Positions 8,761-17,097 of a DNA stretch of 45,142 nucleotides are shown one piece after another; positions within the stretch are counted from its first letter, which is position 1; every line of letters begins with the position of its first letter. Below the pieces are notes generated by a model. That model saw only the letters and a program-made list of their open reading frames with translations, did not search any database and was not told where the DNA came from. The stretch is from Deltaproteobacteria bacterium HGW-Deltaproteobacteria-14 (lineage in GTDB: Bacteria; Myxococcota_A; UBA9042; PHBI01): assembly GCA_002841945.1 (NCBI GenBank), contig PHBI01000028.1:11625-56766 (forward strand), read 5' to 3'. A program made the translations under genes and the position numbers.

Positions 8761-10169
8761 CAGGCGTTCTCCCCGGCGGTCGCGGCGTCCTGGAGCATCT
8801 CGACGACGCGCTCGAGGCGCTCGCCGCGGCTGCCCTTGACGAGCAGCCAGCGGTCGGGCGCGGCGAAGGAGCGCACGGCGCCCTCGAGCTCGGCCGCGTC
8901 GGCGGCGGTGAGGACGGTGGCGACCCCGGCGGCGGTGGCGCCGCGGGCCAGATCGGCGGCGTGGGCGCCGGTGGCGGCGAGCCAGACGAAGCCGAGGCGG
9001 CCGGCGGCGGCGCCGACCTCGGCGTGCAGGGCGCCGGCCGTCTGACCGAGCTCGCGCATGGTCCCGAGGACGGCGCCCTTGACGGCGCCCGCGGGGGCGG
9101 CGGCGGTCAGGGCCTCGAGGGCCGCGACGGCGCTCGTCGGGTTGGCGTTGTAGCAGTCGTCGACCACGGTCAGGCCGGCGGCGGCGCGGACCAAGCTCAA
9201 ACGGTGCTTGCCCGGGCGGAAGCGCTCCGACAGCGCCGCCGCGGTGATCTGCGGGTCGAGGTCGAGGGCCCGGGCGATGGCGAGGGTGGCCGCGGCGTTG
9301 TGCGCGTTGTGCGCGCCGAGGGCCTGGAGCTTGACCGTCACCGGGGTGCCGGCGACGTCGATCGACGCCGTGAGCCGAGCGCCGTCGACCGCGACGGCGG
9401 TCAGGCGGACGTCGGCGTCCGCGGCGCGGCCGTAGCGCAGGAGCCGGCTCCCGTGGGCGCGCTCGGCCAGGGCCAGCATGCGCGGGTCGTCGGCGTTGGC
9501 GACCGCGGTGCTGAATTTCGCAAGTGCGTAATAGAGCTCGCCCTTGGCGTCTGCGATCCCGTCTACCGATTCGAAGAACTCGAGGTGCGCTGCAACAGCG
9601 CCGGTGACGAGGCCGACGTGGGGGCGCGCGAGGCGCGTGAGGGCGTCGATCTCGCCGGGGGCGCTCATGCCGAGCTCGAGCACCAGGAAGTCCTCGTCGC
9701 CGGTGGTCGCGAGCAGCGTCAGCGGCAGGCCGAGGTGGTTGTTCCAGTTGCCCGGGGTGCGGTGGACGGTGCCGAAGGCGGACAGGCCCGCGGCGGTCAT
9801 GTCCTTGACCGTCGTCTTGCCAACCGAGCCGGTGACGGCGATCACGCGGCCGGCGTGGGCCTGGCGGACGTGGGCGGCGAGGGCGGTCAGGGCCTTGGTC
9901 GTGTCCCCGACCACGATGACCGGGACGTCGTCCGGCAGGCTGCCGGCGGCGATCTCGTCGCTGACGATGACCCCCGCGGCGCCGGCCTTGACGGCGGGCT
10001 GGACGAAGCGGTGGCCGTCGAAGCGGTCGCCGGTGAGCGCGAAGAACAGGCCGCCGGCGATCGGCTCGCGGCTGTCGGTGAAGACGCGGGTGAACGCGCG
10101 GGCGGGGTCGCCGCTCGAGAGCTCGCCGTGGACGGCGGCGGCGATGACACGGGCGGTGAGGGCCTTCAC
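8760..10169 (-). CDS. murF: MurF, D-Ala-D-Ala adding ligase
   Basis: ATP-dependent ligase that adds D-Ala-D-Ala to the UDP-MurNAc tripeptide; 469 residues. It has the N-terminal Mur ligase domain (FTDSREPIAGGLFFAL), the P-loop VTGSVGKTTVKDM, the central domain and a C-terminal domain with VVDDCYNANPTS. The GTG at 10167-10169 overlaps the murE stop (GTGA). Codons covering roughly 9510-9600 include an unusual cluster of A/T-ending codons (GTT, GCA, GAA, GTA, TAT, CTT, AAA) against the rest of the gene. Confidence 0.97.
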   Translation of the reverse strand: MKALTARVIAAAVHGELSSGDPARAFTRVFTDSREPIAGGLFFALTGDRFDGHRFVQPAVKAGAAGVIVSDEIAAGSLPDDVPVIVVGDTTKALTALAAHVRQAHAGRVIAVTGSVGKTTVKDMTAAGLSAFGTVHRTPGNWNNHLGLPLTLLATTGDEDFLVLELGMSAPGEIDALTRLARPHVGLVTGAVAAHLEFFESVDGIADAKGELYYALAKFSTAVANADDPRMLALAERAHGSRLLRYGRAADADVRLTAVAVDGARLTASIDVAGTPVTVKLQALGAHNAHNAAATLAIARALDLDPQITAAALSERFRPGKHRLSLVRAAAGLTVVDDCYNANPTSAVAALEALTAAAPAGAVKGAVLGTMRELGQTAGALHAEVGAAAGRLGFVWLAATGAHAADLARGATAAGVATVLTAADAAELEGAVRSFAAPDRWLLVKGSRGERLERVVEMLQDAATAGENA

Positions 10170-11665
10170 GGGCGCGCCTCCGTCTGCTCGAGGGCCTCGC
10201 GCGCCACCCGCGCGTCGTCGAAGGGGTGCCGGGTGGTGCCGACGATCTGGTAGTCCTCGTGGCCCTTGCCGGCGATCAGCACGGCGTCGCCCGGGCCGGC
10301 GTCGGCGACGGCCCGGGCGATGGCGGCGCGGCGGTCTGGCTCGACGAGGTGCGGGGCGCCCGCGGGGAGCCCGGCCACGATGTCGGCGATGATGGCGTCC
10401 GGGTCCTCGGTGCGCGGGTTGTCGGAGGTGACGACGCTCAGGTCGGCGGTGCGCGCGCTGGCGGCCGCCATCTCGGGGCGCTTGCCGCGGTCGCGGTCGC
10501 CGCCGGCGCCGAAGACGCAGACGAGGCGGCCCGCCACGAGGGGGCGGAGCGCCGTCAGGACGTTGTCGAGGGCGTCGGGGGTGTGGGCGTAGTCGACGAA
10601 GACGGCCGGGCCGGTGGCGGCGGCGGTCGCGACGCGCTCGAGGCGGCCGCGGGCGCCGGTGGCGGTGGCGAGCGCGCTGGCGGCGACGGCGTAGGGGACG
10701 CCGGCGAGGCGCGCCATGCCGAGGGCGACCAGGGCGTTCTCGAGGTTGTGGGCGCCGATGAGGCGGGTCGTGAGCGCGACGTCGCCCTCGGGGGTGGCGA
10801 CCGTGACGCGGCAGCCGTCGAGGTCGAAGATCGCCGTGAGGGCGCGGAGATCGGCCTCCGCGGCGCCGCTGCGCGAGACCGTCAGCAGCGGCCCGGCGAA
10901 GGCGGCGGCGAGCCCGCGCCCGGCCGGGTCGTCGATGTTGATGCAGGCCGCGCGGGCGAGGTCGCTGAAGAGCCGCGTCTTCGCCGCGAGGTAGGCCGCC
11001 ATCGTCTCGTGGTAGTCGAGGTGGTCGCGGGTCAGGTTGGTGAAGCCGGCGACCGCGACCTTGAATGCTGCGATGCGGTACTGCTGAAGTCCGTGTGAGG
11101 ATGCCTCGACAACCGCGTGAGTGCAGCCGCGATCTCGCATTGCAGCAAGGAGCGCCTGGAGGGCCGGGGCCGGCGGCGTCGTGAAGATGGTCGGCTGGCG
11201 CTCGTCGCCGATGAGCACCTCGACGGTGCTCAGGAGGCCCGGGACGTGGCCGGCCGCGCGCAGGATGTCGCGCAGCAGGTAGGTGATGGTCGTCTTGCCG
11301 TTGGTGCCGGTGGTGGCGAGGACCTGGACGGTCTCGCTGGGGTGGCTCCAGAAGGCGTCGGCGATGACGGCGAGGGCCCAGGTGGTGTCGGGGACCTGCA
11401 GCCAGGCGACGCCGGCCGGCAGCGAGGCGGGGCGCGGGACCTCGGCGATGACCGCGGCGGCGCCGGCGGCGATGGCGGCGTCGAGGTAGTCGTGGCCGTC
11501 GGCGGTGAAGCCGCGGACGGCGACGAACAGGCCCGCGGGGCCGATCTCGCGCGAGTCGGAGCTGTAGTGCGTGACGGCGACGTCGCGCGGGCCGGTCAGC
11601 GCCGGGGCCTGCGCGAGGTCGACGACCAGGGCGCTCAGCGGGCGGGGGGCGAGGTGCGCGCTCAC
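10166..11665 (-). CDS. murE: MurE, meso-diaminopimelate adding ligase
   Basis: UDP-MurNAc-L-Ala-D-Glu ligase adding the third stem residue; 499 residues. It shows the P-loop TTGTNGKTTITYLL, the conserved VVEASSHGLQQYRI and the substrate motif DNPRTEDPDAII. DNPR is the signature of enzymes using meso-diaminopimelate, so the wall is the Gram-negative A1-gamma type. The GTG start at 11663-11665 overlaps the ftsI stop (GTGA). A stretch of relaxed codon use lies at about 11060-11150, over the EASSHGL motif. Confidence 0.97.
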   Translation of the reverse strand: MSAHLAPRPLSALVVDLAQAPALTGPRDVAVTHYSSDSREIGPAGLFVAVRGFTADGHDYLDAAIAAGAAAVIAEVPRPASLPAGVAWLQVPDTTWALAVIADAFWSHPSETVQVLATTGTNGKTTITYLLRDILRAAGHVPGLLSTVEVLIGDERQPTIFTTPPAPALQALLAAMRDRGCTHAVVEASSHGLQQYRIAAFKVAVAGFTNLTRDHLDYHETMAAYLAAKTRLFSDLARAACINIDDPAGRGLAAAFAGPLLTVSRSGAAEADLRALTAIFDLDGCRVTVATPEGDVALTTRLIGAHNLENALVALGMARLAGVPYAVAASALATATGARGRLERVATAAATGPAVFVDYAHTPDALDNVLTALRPLVAGRLVCVFGAGGDRDRGKRPEMAAASARTADLSVVTSDNPRTEDPDAIIADIVAGLPAGAPHLVEPDRRAAIARAVADAGPGDAVLIAGKGHEDYQIVGTTRHPFDDARVAREALEQTEARP

Positions 11666-14454
11666 GGGGCACCTCCCGCGGCGGTGGTCGGCTCCGGCTG
11701 GAGCGGCGGCAGGGCGTCGCCGGAGGGGCTGGGCAAGGGCAGGGTGGGGAGCGGGCGCGTCGGGTCGAGCGACGGCGCGCGCAGCCCGGGGGCGCGGGTC
11801 TTGAAGGCCACCGTGACGGTCGTGCCCGCGGCGACGCGCTCGTAGGCGGGGACGTCCTGGGTGAGGGCGACGCCGCTGCCGAGCACTCGCAGGTCGAGGC
11901 CGATCTCGGCGGCGGCGGCCCGCACGCGGTCCATCGTCATGCCGCGGAAGTCGGGCACCGGCACGTCGGCGCCCTGGTCGGCGGCGACCGGCGGCGCGAG
12001 GGCGAGCAGGGCGTCGTCCTCGGACGCGTCCGTGGGGGCCTCGGCGCGGCGGCGGCGCAGGGTCTCGGGGTCGAGCCAGGCCTGGCGCTGGGCGGTGGCG
12101 TAGGGCGAGGCGATCCCGAGGCGATGGAGGGTGAACTCCATGATCGGCTTGAAGGCCGGGGCGGCGATGAGCCCGCCGCCGTTGCGCTTGGCGGTCGGCT
12201 CGTCGACGAGCACCACGATGGCGATCTCGGGGTCGTTCGCCGGGGCGACGCCGAAGAAGGTGTTGACCCACATCTCGTCGGAGTAGCCGCGCTTGCGGAG
12301 GTGCGGCTTCTGGCCGGTCCCGGTCTTGCCGGCGACGGGGAACTCGGGGATGTAGGCGCGGTGCCCGGTGCCGTCGGGCTCGATGACCCCCTGCATGAGG
12401 TCGAGGACGGTGCGGGCCGTCTTGGGGCTCACGACCTGGCGCACGACCTCGGGCTCGAACTCGCGGACGGCCTTGCCGGCGTCGTCGATGATGCGCTTGA
12501 CGACGAGCGGGCGCATCAGGCGGCCCTCGTTGGCGAGCGCGCTGACCGCCGTGACCAGCTGGATGCCGGTCGCCGCCATGCCCTGGCCGAAGGAGACGTT
12601 GGCGAGCTCGACCGGGACCCACTGGGCGGCGGGGCGGAGGATGCCCTTGGCCTCGCCGGGGACGCCGCTGCCGCTCTGGGTGCCGAAGCCGAAGCCGCGC
12701 AGGTAGGACTCGAGGCGGTCGGCGCCGAGGCGGAAGCCCACCTTGGCGGCGCCGATGTTGGAGGACTTCTTGAGGATGAGCGCGAGGTTCCCCTCGTGCA
12801 TGCGGCTCAGGTCGTGGATGACGTTGTCGTCGGCGTCGTGGAGCTCCCAGTCGCCGTCCTCGAGCTCGAACACGTCGGCGAGCGTCGCCACGCCGGCGTC
12901 GAGGGCGGCGGCGACGGTGAACACCTTCATGATCGAGCCGGGCTCGTAGACGTCGAGGAACGCGGTGTTGCGCGCGGAGTTCGGGAAGCGGTGGCTGTAC
13001 TCGACGTAGGCGTCGATGTCCTGCTCGAGGGCGGCGGCCTCCTCGCGGGCGAGGTCGTCGGCGACGCCGGGGAAGGCGCCCTCGTTGAGGTCCCAGGCGC
13101 GGGCGAAGGCGAGGTCTTCCTTCTTCTTGGACAGGGCGGCGCGCTCGTCCTTGAGCGGCTGGCGGTCGCGAAACCAGTCCTGGAAGGTGTTGGGGTTGTA
13201 GGTCGGGAAGTTGGCGACCGCGAGGACCTCGCCGGTCTTGATGCGCATGACGACCGCGTAGCCGGCGCGGGCGCCCGAGGCCAGGCACGCCTTGGCGACC
13301 TCGCGCTCGGCGACGGCCTGGACCTGCTGGTCGATGGTCAGGACGACCGACGAGGCGCCGAGGGGGGCGTCCGCCGGGATGCCGTCGAGCAGGATGCGGC
13401 GGCCGCGCTGGTCTTTGATGGTCATGACCTGGTGCTGGCCGCCGGCGAGGATGGCGTCCATGCCGCGCTCGACGCCGCTGAGGCCGCTGGACTCGCGGCC
13501 GACGAGGCCGACGAGCTGCGCGGCGAGGTCGCGCTTGGGGTAGTAGCGGCGGGCCTCGGGGCGGACGTAGATCTGAGCCAGCGGGTTGTCGCAGCGCTCA
13601 CCCTGCTCGCGGAGCGTGCGGCAGCGGCGGGCGGCCTCCTCGCGGGCGTCGTTGAGGCGGCGGACGGCGGTGTCGTCGAGATCGTGGGCGAGGTAGGCGA
13701 AGCGGCGGCCGCGGGTCGGGAAGAAGCGCAGGCCGTCGACGTCGGCGTTGATGGCGGCGGCGGTGTTCTCGGCCGCGCCGGCGATGGTCTCGATGATGCC
13801 GAAGACGGCCGGGTTCTTGAGCTGCTCGAGCTGGAAGAACTTCTCGAGGAGATCGAGGCGGCGGTCGAGCTTGGCGCGCGGGGTGCCGAAGACGCGCGAG
13901 ACGAGCCGCGTCATCGGGGTCGTGAGCTTGCGCGCGAGCTGCGTGGCGGGGTTGCGGGCCTGGTCCTCCTCGACCGGGCGCGCGGTCGCCGGGTCGATGC
14001 GCTCGTGGACCTCGGCCTGGGAGAGGCCCAGGATGGGGGCGAGGGCGGCGGCGGTCTCGGCGGCGTTCTTGACCTGGGTCGGGTCGACGGTGACCGACCA
14101 GCGGTGGACGGTGACGGCGAGGAGCGCGCCCTGGCGGTCGACGATGTCGCCGCGCCAGTCGTCGAGGGTCTCGCTGCGGACGTAGTTGCGGGCGGCCTCG
14201 CGGCGCAGCTCCGGGCTCTCCACCGTCTGGAGCATGACCGCGCGCGCGGTCGCGAGGGTCAGGCCGAGCCCGAGGGCGACGCCGATGAAGAGCATGCGGC
14301 GCTTGATGGTGCGCGCGCCGACCGGGAGGACCTCGGCCGGGCGGGCGTTGGCGACGTTCTTGCGGCCGGCCGACGACTTGGTGCGGCCGGTGCGGTTCTT
14401 GTTGCCGGCGGCGCGCTTGGGGGCGGCGGGGCGGTTGGAGCTGGGGCGTCTCAC
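11662..14454 (-). CDS. ftsI: FtsI-type class B penicillin-binding protein with PASTA domain
   Basis: Septal transpeptidase that crosslinks peptidoglycan with FtsW; 930 residues, far longer than E. coli FtsI (588). A basic cytoplasmic tail of about 52 residues precedes one membrane helix (MLFIGVALGLGLTLATARAV), then a dimerisation domain and the transpeptidase. Catalytic motifs: S507-I-M-K510, S564-S-N566 and K710-T-G712. One PASTA domain (about 826-882) and a Pro-rich tail follow. Roughly 60 extra charged residues sit between TYNPNTF and the SxxK serine. GTGA overlaps join it to ftsL and murE. The GTG start gives a long basic N-terminus, but no better start is seen. Confidence 0.95.
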   Translation of the reverse strand: MRRPSSNRPAAPKRAAGNKNRTGRTKSSAGRKNVANARPAEVLPVGARTIKRRMLFIGVALGLGLTLATARAVMLQTVESPELRREAARNYVRSETLDDWRGDIVDRQGALLAVTVHRWSVTVDPTQVKNAAETAAALAPILGLSQAEVHERIDPATARPVEEDQARNPATQLARKLTTPMTRLVSRVFGTPRAKLDRRLDLLEKFFQLEQLKNPAVFGIIETIAGAAENTAAAINADVDGLRFFPTRGRRFAYLAHDLDDTAVRRLNDAREEAARRCRTLREQGERCDNPLAQIYVRPEARRYYPKRDLAAQLVGLVGRESSGLSGVERGMDAILAGGQHQVMTIKDQRGRRILLDGIPADAPLGASSVVLTIDQQVQAVAEREVAKACLASGARAGYAVVMRIKTGEVLAVANFPTYNPNTFQDWFRDRQPLKDERAALSKKKEDLAFARAWDLNEGAFPGVADDLAREEAAALEQDIDAYVEYSHRFPNSARNTAFLDVYEPGSIMKVFTVAAALDAGVATLADVFELEDGDWELHDADDNVIHDLSRMHEGNLALILKKSSNIGAAKVGFRLGADRLESYLRGFGFGTQSGSGVPGEAKGILRPAAQWVPVELANVSFGQGMAATGIQLVTAVSALANEGRLMRPLVVKRIIDDAGKAVREFEPEVVRQVVSPKTARTVLDLMQGVIEPDGTGHRAYIPEFPVAGKTGTGQKPHLRKRGYSDEMWVNTFFGVAPANDPEIAIVVLVDEPTAKRNGGGLIAAPAFKPIMEFTLHRLGIASPYATAQRQAWLDPETLRRRRAEAPTDASEDDALLALAPPVAADQGADVPVPDFRGMTMDRVRAAAAEIGLDLRVLGSGVALTQDVPAYERVAAGTTVTVAFKTRAPGLRAPSLDPTRPLPTLPLPSPSGDALPPLQPEPTTAAGGAP

Positions 14455-14870
14455 GGCGAGCCCTCCCCCGCGGCTTCGTCGTCGCCGAGCTGCCCGTTCG
14501 GTCCGATCTGGCCTATCTGATCCGGGCGCGGGGGGCCCTCGTCGGCGCGCGGGATGTGGAGCTCGTCCTCCGGCCCGGGGACCTTCATGCCCAGCTCGTC
14601 CTCGGCGAAGGCGCGGACGGCCAGCGGATCCTTGTAGGCCGACAGGGCCAGCTCGAGGCGCTTCTTGGCCTCGGTGAGGCGGCGGTAGTCGAAGAGATCC
14701 TGGTCGAGGGAGTAGCCGACGCGGATGAGCTGGTAGTGCTTGTGGACCTGGTAGATGCCGAGCCCGGTCATCACCACCGTGAAGGCGATGAGGGCGAGGA
14801 GGCGCCCGACGCCCCAGCGCAGGCGGGGGGCGCGCTGGCGGCCCGACGGCGGGGAGGTGCGCGCGCTCAC
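14451..14870 (-). CDS. ftsL: FtsL-like bitopic division protein
   Basis: Small single-pass protein in the ftsL position, 139 residues. A basic N-terminus is followed by a membrane helix (LLALIAFTVVMTGLGIYQVH) and a periplasmic coiled-coil-like segment (LFDYRRLTEAKKRLELALSAY). The last 40 residues are Pro/Gly/acidic and longer than in typical FtsL. FtsL sequences are poorly conserved, so the call rests on position, topology and the coiled coil. The GTG start overlaps the rsmH stop (GTGA). Confidence 0.82.
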   Translation of the reverse strand: MSARTSPPSGRQRAPRLRWGVGRLLALIAFTVVMTGLGIYQVHKHYQLIRVGYSLDQDLFDYRRLTEAKKRLELALSAYKDPLAVRAFAEDELGMKVPGPEDELHIPRADEGPPRPDQIGQIGPNGQLGDDEAAGEGSP

Positions 14871-15838
14871 GCGAGCCTCCGGGTGCTGCGCGGGGCGCGC
14901 TCGGCGGCGCGCATCCTGGCGCTGCGGGCGCGCGGGTTGTCCGCGATCTCGGCGGCGGTGGCCTCGACCGACTTCTTGGTGAGGACGCGCCAGGTCGGGG
15001 CCCAGCCAGCGGGCAGGGGCATCCGCGGCGGCAGGTCCGGGCCGCGCTCGCCGAGGCGCAGCGCGTGCTTGACGCGGCGGTCCTCGAGGGAGTGGTAGCT
15101 GATGACGACCAGGCGGCCGCCGTCGACCAGCAGGTCGGGGGCGGCGGCGAGGGCGCGGTCGAGGGCGCCGAGCTCGTCGTTGACGGCGATGCGCAGCGCC
15201 TGGAAGACCCGGGTGGCCGGGTGGATCTTGCCGGCCTTGCGGTCGGGCACGAAGCGCGAGACCGCCGAGACCTCGCGGGCGAGGTCCCCGGTGGTGGCGA
15301 GGCGGCCGGCGGCGGCGGCCTCCTTGATGCGGCGCGCGATGGTCCCGGCGGCCTTGACCTCGCCGTACTCGCCGAGCAGGCGGGCGAGCGGGCCGGCCTC
15401 GAGGCTCTCGATGAGCGCGAGCGCGGTCGGCGCGGCGTCGTCGCGCTGGTCCATGCGCATGTCCAGCGCGCCATCCGGGTGCTTGATGGCGAAGCCCCGG
15501 TCCGGGGCGTCGAGCTGCCAGCTGGACACGCCGAGGTCGAGCAGGATCCCCGAGACGCGGACGCCGGCGCCGAGGGTGGCGGGCAGCAGCGTCGGGAGGT
15601 CCTCGAAGTTGCCGTGGACGAGGGTGACCGGGGCGTCGCCGAAGCGGGCGCGCGCGGCGGCGAGGGCGTCGCGGTCGCGGTCGACGCCGACGACGCGGTG
15701 GGTCGCGCCGACGCGATCGAGCAGCGCCTGGGTGTGGCCGCCGCCGCCGAGGGTGCCGTCGACGAGGACACCGGCGGGGGTGTCGGCGAGGAGCGCCGTG
15801 CAGGCGTCGACGAGGACCGGGAGGTGATAGCTCGCCAT
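14867..15838 (-). CDS. rsmH: RsmH, 16S rRNA N4-methyltransferase (MraW)
   Basis: S-adenosylmethionine-dependent methylase of 16S rRNA C1402; 323 residues. The SAM loop VDGTLGGGGHTQALLD, LDLGVSSWQLD and the C-terminal ISYHSLEDRRVKHALR are family signatures. The ATG at 15836-15838 lies three bases after the mraZ stop. It is the second gene of the dcw operon, as in most bacteria. Confidence 0.97.
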   Translation of the reverse strand: MASYHLPVLVDACTALLADTPAGVLVDGTLGGGGHTQALLDRVGATHRVVGVDRDRDALAAARARFGDAPVTLVHGNFEDLPTLLPATLGAGVRVSGILLDLGVSSWQLDAPDRGFAIKHPDGALDMRMDQRDDAAPTALALIESLEAGPLARLLGEYGEVKAAGTIARRIKEAAAAGRLATTGDLAREVSAVSRFVPDRKAGKIHPATRVFQALRIAVNDELGALDRALAAAPDLLVDGGRLVVISYHSLEDRRVKHALRLGERGPDLPPRMPLPAGWAPTWRVLTKKSVEATAAEIADNPRARSARMRAAERAPRSTRRLA

Positions 15839-15841
15839 CGC

Positions 15842-16291
15842 TTACACCCCCAGGTCCGCGAGGTGGGCCATGACCTCGCCGGAGCGGGCGGCGACCTCGG
15901 TGAAGCGGGTGTCGAGCTGGGCGGGGTGCCAGAGCTGAAAGCGGTCCTCGTCGACGCCGACGAAGCTGATCTTGTCGACGAGCTCGCAGCGGTTGCGGAG
16001 GCCAGCGGGGATGAGGATGCGCCCCGCCGCGTCCACGTCGACCTCGATGGCGGAGCCGAAGTAGTAGCGCTTGAAGTCGACCACGGTGGGGTCGTTCTTC
16101 AGCCGGCTCACGCGCTCGAAGTACGCCTGAAAGCTCGAGTTCGGGCGCACGTCGAGGTGGTTCGGGGAGCCGAGGGCGTTGGTGATCCAGACGCTCTTGT
16201 CGCCGAGCGCGATGAGCCGTTCGCGAAAACGCTTTGGCATCATCGTGCGGCCCTTCTCGTCGAGGGCGTGATCATGGCGACCGGCAAACAT
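15842..16291 (-). CDS. mraZ: MraZ, dcw transcriptional regulator
   Basis: AbrB-like DNA-binding protein that in other bacteria represses its own dcw promoter; 149 residues. The start MFAGRHDHALDEKGRTMMP aligns with the first SpoVT-AbrB repeat, and the second lies at VDVDAAGRILIPAGLR. The ATG at 16291 is chosen because the family begins there; the open frame continues 28 codons upstream without homology. The ribosome site is weak (GGGAG about 14 bases upstream), consistent with low translation of a repressor. GTGG direct repeats upstream are candidate autoregulatory sites. Confidence 0.95.
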   Translation of the reverse strand: MFAGRHDHALDEKGRTMMPKRFRERLIALGDKSVWITNALGSPNHLDVRPNSSFQAYFERVSRLKNDPTVVDFKRYYFGSAIEVDVDAAGRILIPAGLRNRCELVDKISFVGVDEDRFQLWHPAQLDTRFTEVAARSGEVMAHLADLGV

Positions 16292-16322
16292 GACGGGGGA
16301 ATTCGCTCCCGATGGTAGAGAT

Positions 16323-16336
16323 CCACTTTCTACCAC
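16323..16336 (-). promoter_or_regulatory. GTGG direct repeats, candidate MraZ operator
   Basis: On the minus strand GTGGTAGAAAGTGGATC carries two GTGG elements exactly 10 bp apart, just downstream of the predicted -10. Characterised MraZ operators are short G-rich direct repeats about 10 bp apart upstream of mraZ, so this is a reasonable autorepression site. The match is to the spacing and general G-rich core, not to a defined consensus for this lineage. Confidence 0.5.
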
Positions 16337-16345
16337 AGTGGAGCG

Positions 16346-16375
16346 AGAATAGACGCCGCCGATCGAGGCCGTCAA
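16346..16375 (-). promoter_or_regulatory. Predicted sigma-70-type promoter of mraZ/dcw
   Basis: On the minus strand, TTGACG (16370-16375) is followed after 18 bases by TATTCT (16346-16351), about 55 bases before the mraZ ATG. It sits in a comparatively AT-rich stretch. This is the strongest promoter match in the intergenic region. Confidence 0.65.
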
Positions 16376-17097
16376 GGCGGTTGATCACATTGATTTCAAA
16401 AGATGATCTGCGCCCTGACCGGCCGATCGGTCCCCGATCGGATTACCACAAGATATGGTGTTGCGGTGCCATGCGAGGCACATCTTCTTGGGGGTGGAAA
16501 GTGGATCGCGATTGTTAGCGAGACCCCACCGTCACACAGACTGTAACTTTGTTCAGTCTGCCGCGTAGTACGCGGGCCACCTCTCGCCGGATGTGGCTGG
16601 CATTCAGCGACCGGCCGGTGTTCGGGCGGTCCCGCGGGAGCGACCGGGTCACGAGCGCTGGTGGTAGAGGGTGGATCGTCGTGGTGGGAGCGGGTGGATC
16701 GCGGGCCTCGGGGGCGTGTGGACAACCTGTGGACGACCGTGTGGATAGCGGGTGGATCTCCGCGTTTCACATAGGCGTGCGCACAGTCACGTCACTTCGC
16801 GAGGAGTAGCCCGACTCCGAACCGGTGACAAAAAAAGAGACCGGATTACGCATCCTCTCTCGCAGGCGCTCGGGTCAGGGTCGGCGCCGCGGGTGGTGCC
16901 GCCGCTCGGCGTTGTGGGAGGCCGCTCGTGGGTCGGGGCGGGCGCGGCCGCAGATGCACACGCGGGGACGGTGGCGTGAGCGTTTTGGGGGGGGCGTGCC
17001 GCAGGTGGTTGCGCACACCCGACGAGCCCCCATATCGTGAACGCCAGTACCCGGCGCGTTCGACCGAGCCCAAACGCTACAGTCAACGGAGTGAACC
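16376..17097. promoter_or_regulatory. Intergenic region with GTGGA array and DnaA-box-like motifs
   Basis: No gene is supported here. On the plus strand GTGG(A/T) elements occur at 16661, 16671, 16682, 16694, 16718, 16729, 16741 and 16752, mostly 10-12 bp apart. Three 9-mers within it resemble DnaA boxes read in reverse: TGTGGACAA (16717-16725), TGTGGACGA (16728-16736) and TGTGGATAG (16740-16748). A further GTGGAAAGTGGATC lies near 16495. The only strongly AT-rich tract is short (about 16380-16405). No convincing promoter for the downstream lipoprotein was found, though GGAG seven bases before its ATG is a good ribosome site. Confidence 0.6.

Noticed and set aside
12124..14520. A 798-codon open frame on the plus strand across ftsI, and similar long frames antisense to the dcw genes
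   Set aside because: Antisense open frames are expected in DNA this GC-rich. The minus strand carries unmistakable ftsI motifs, and the plus frames have low-complexity Arg/Gly/Glu/Val composition.
16292..17097. Chromosome replication origin
   Set aside because: DnaA-box-like motifs are present, but there is no adjacent dnaA, dnaN or gidA/parA gene and no substantial AT-rich unwinding element. A regulatory cluster is more likely.
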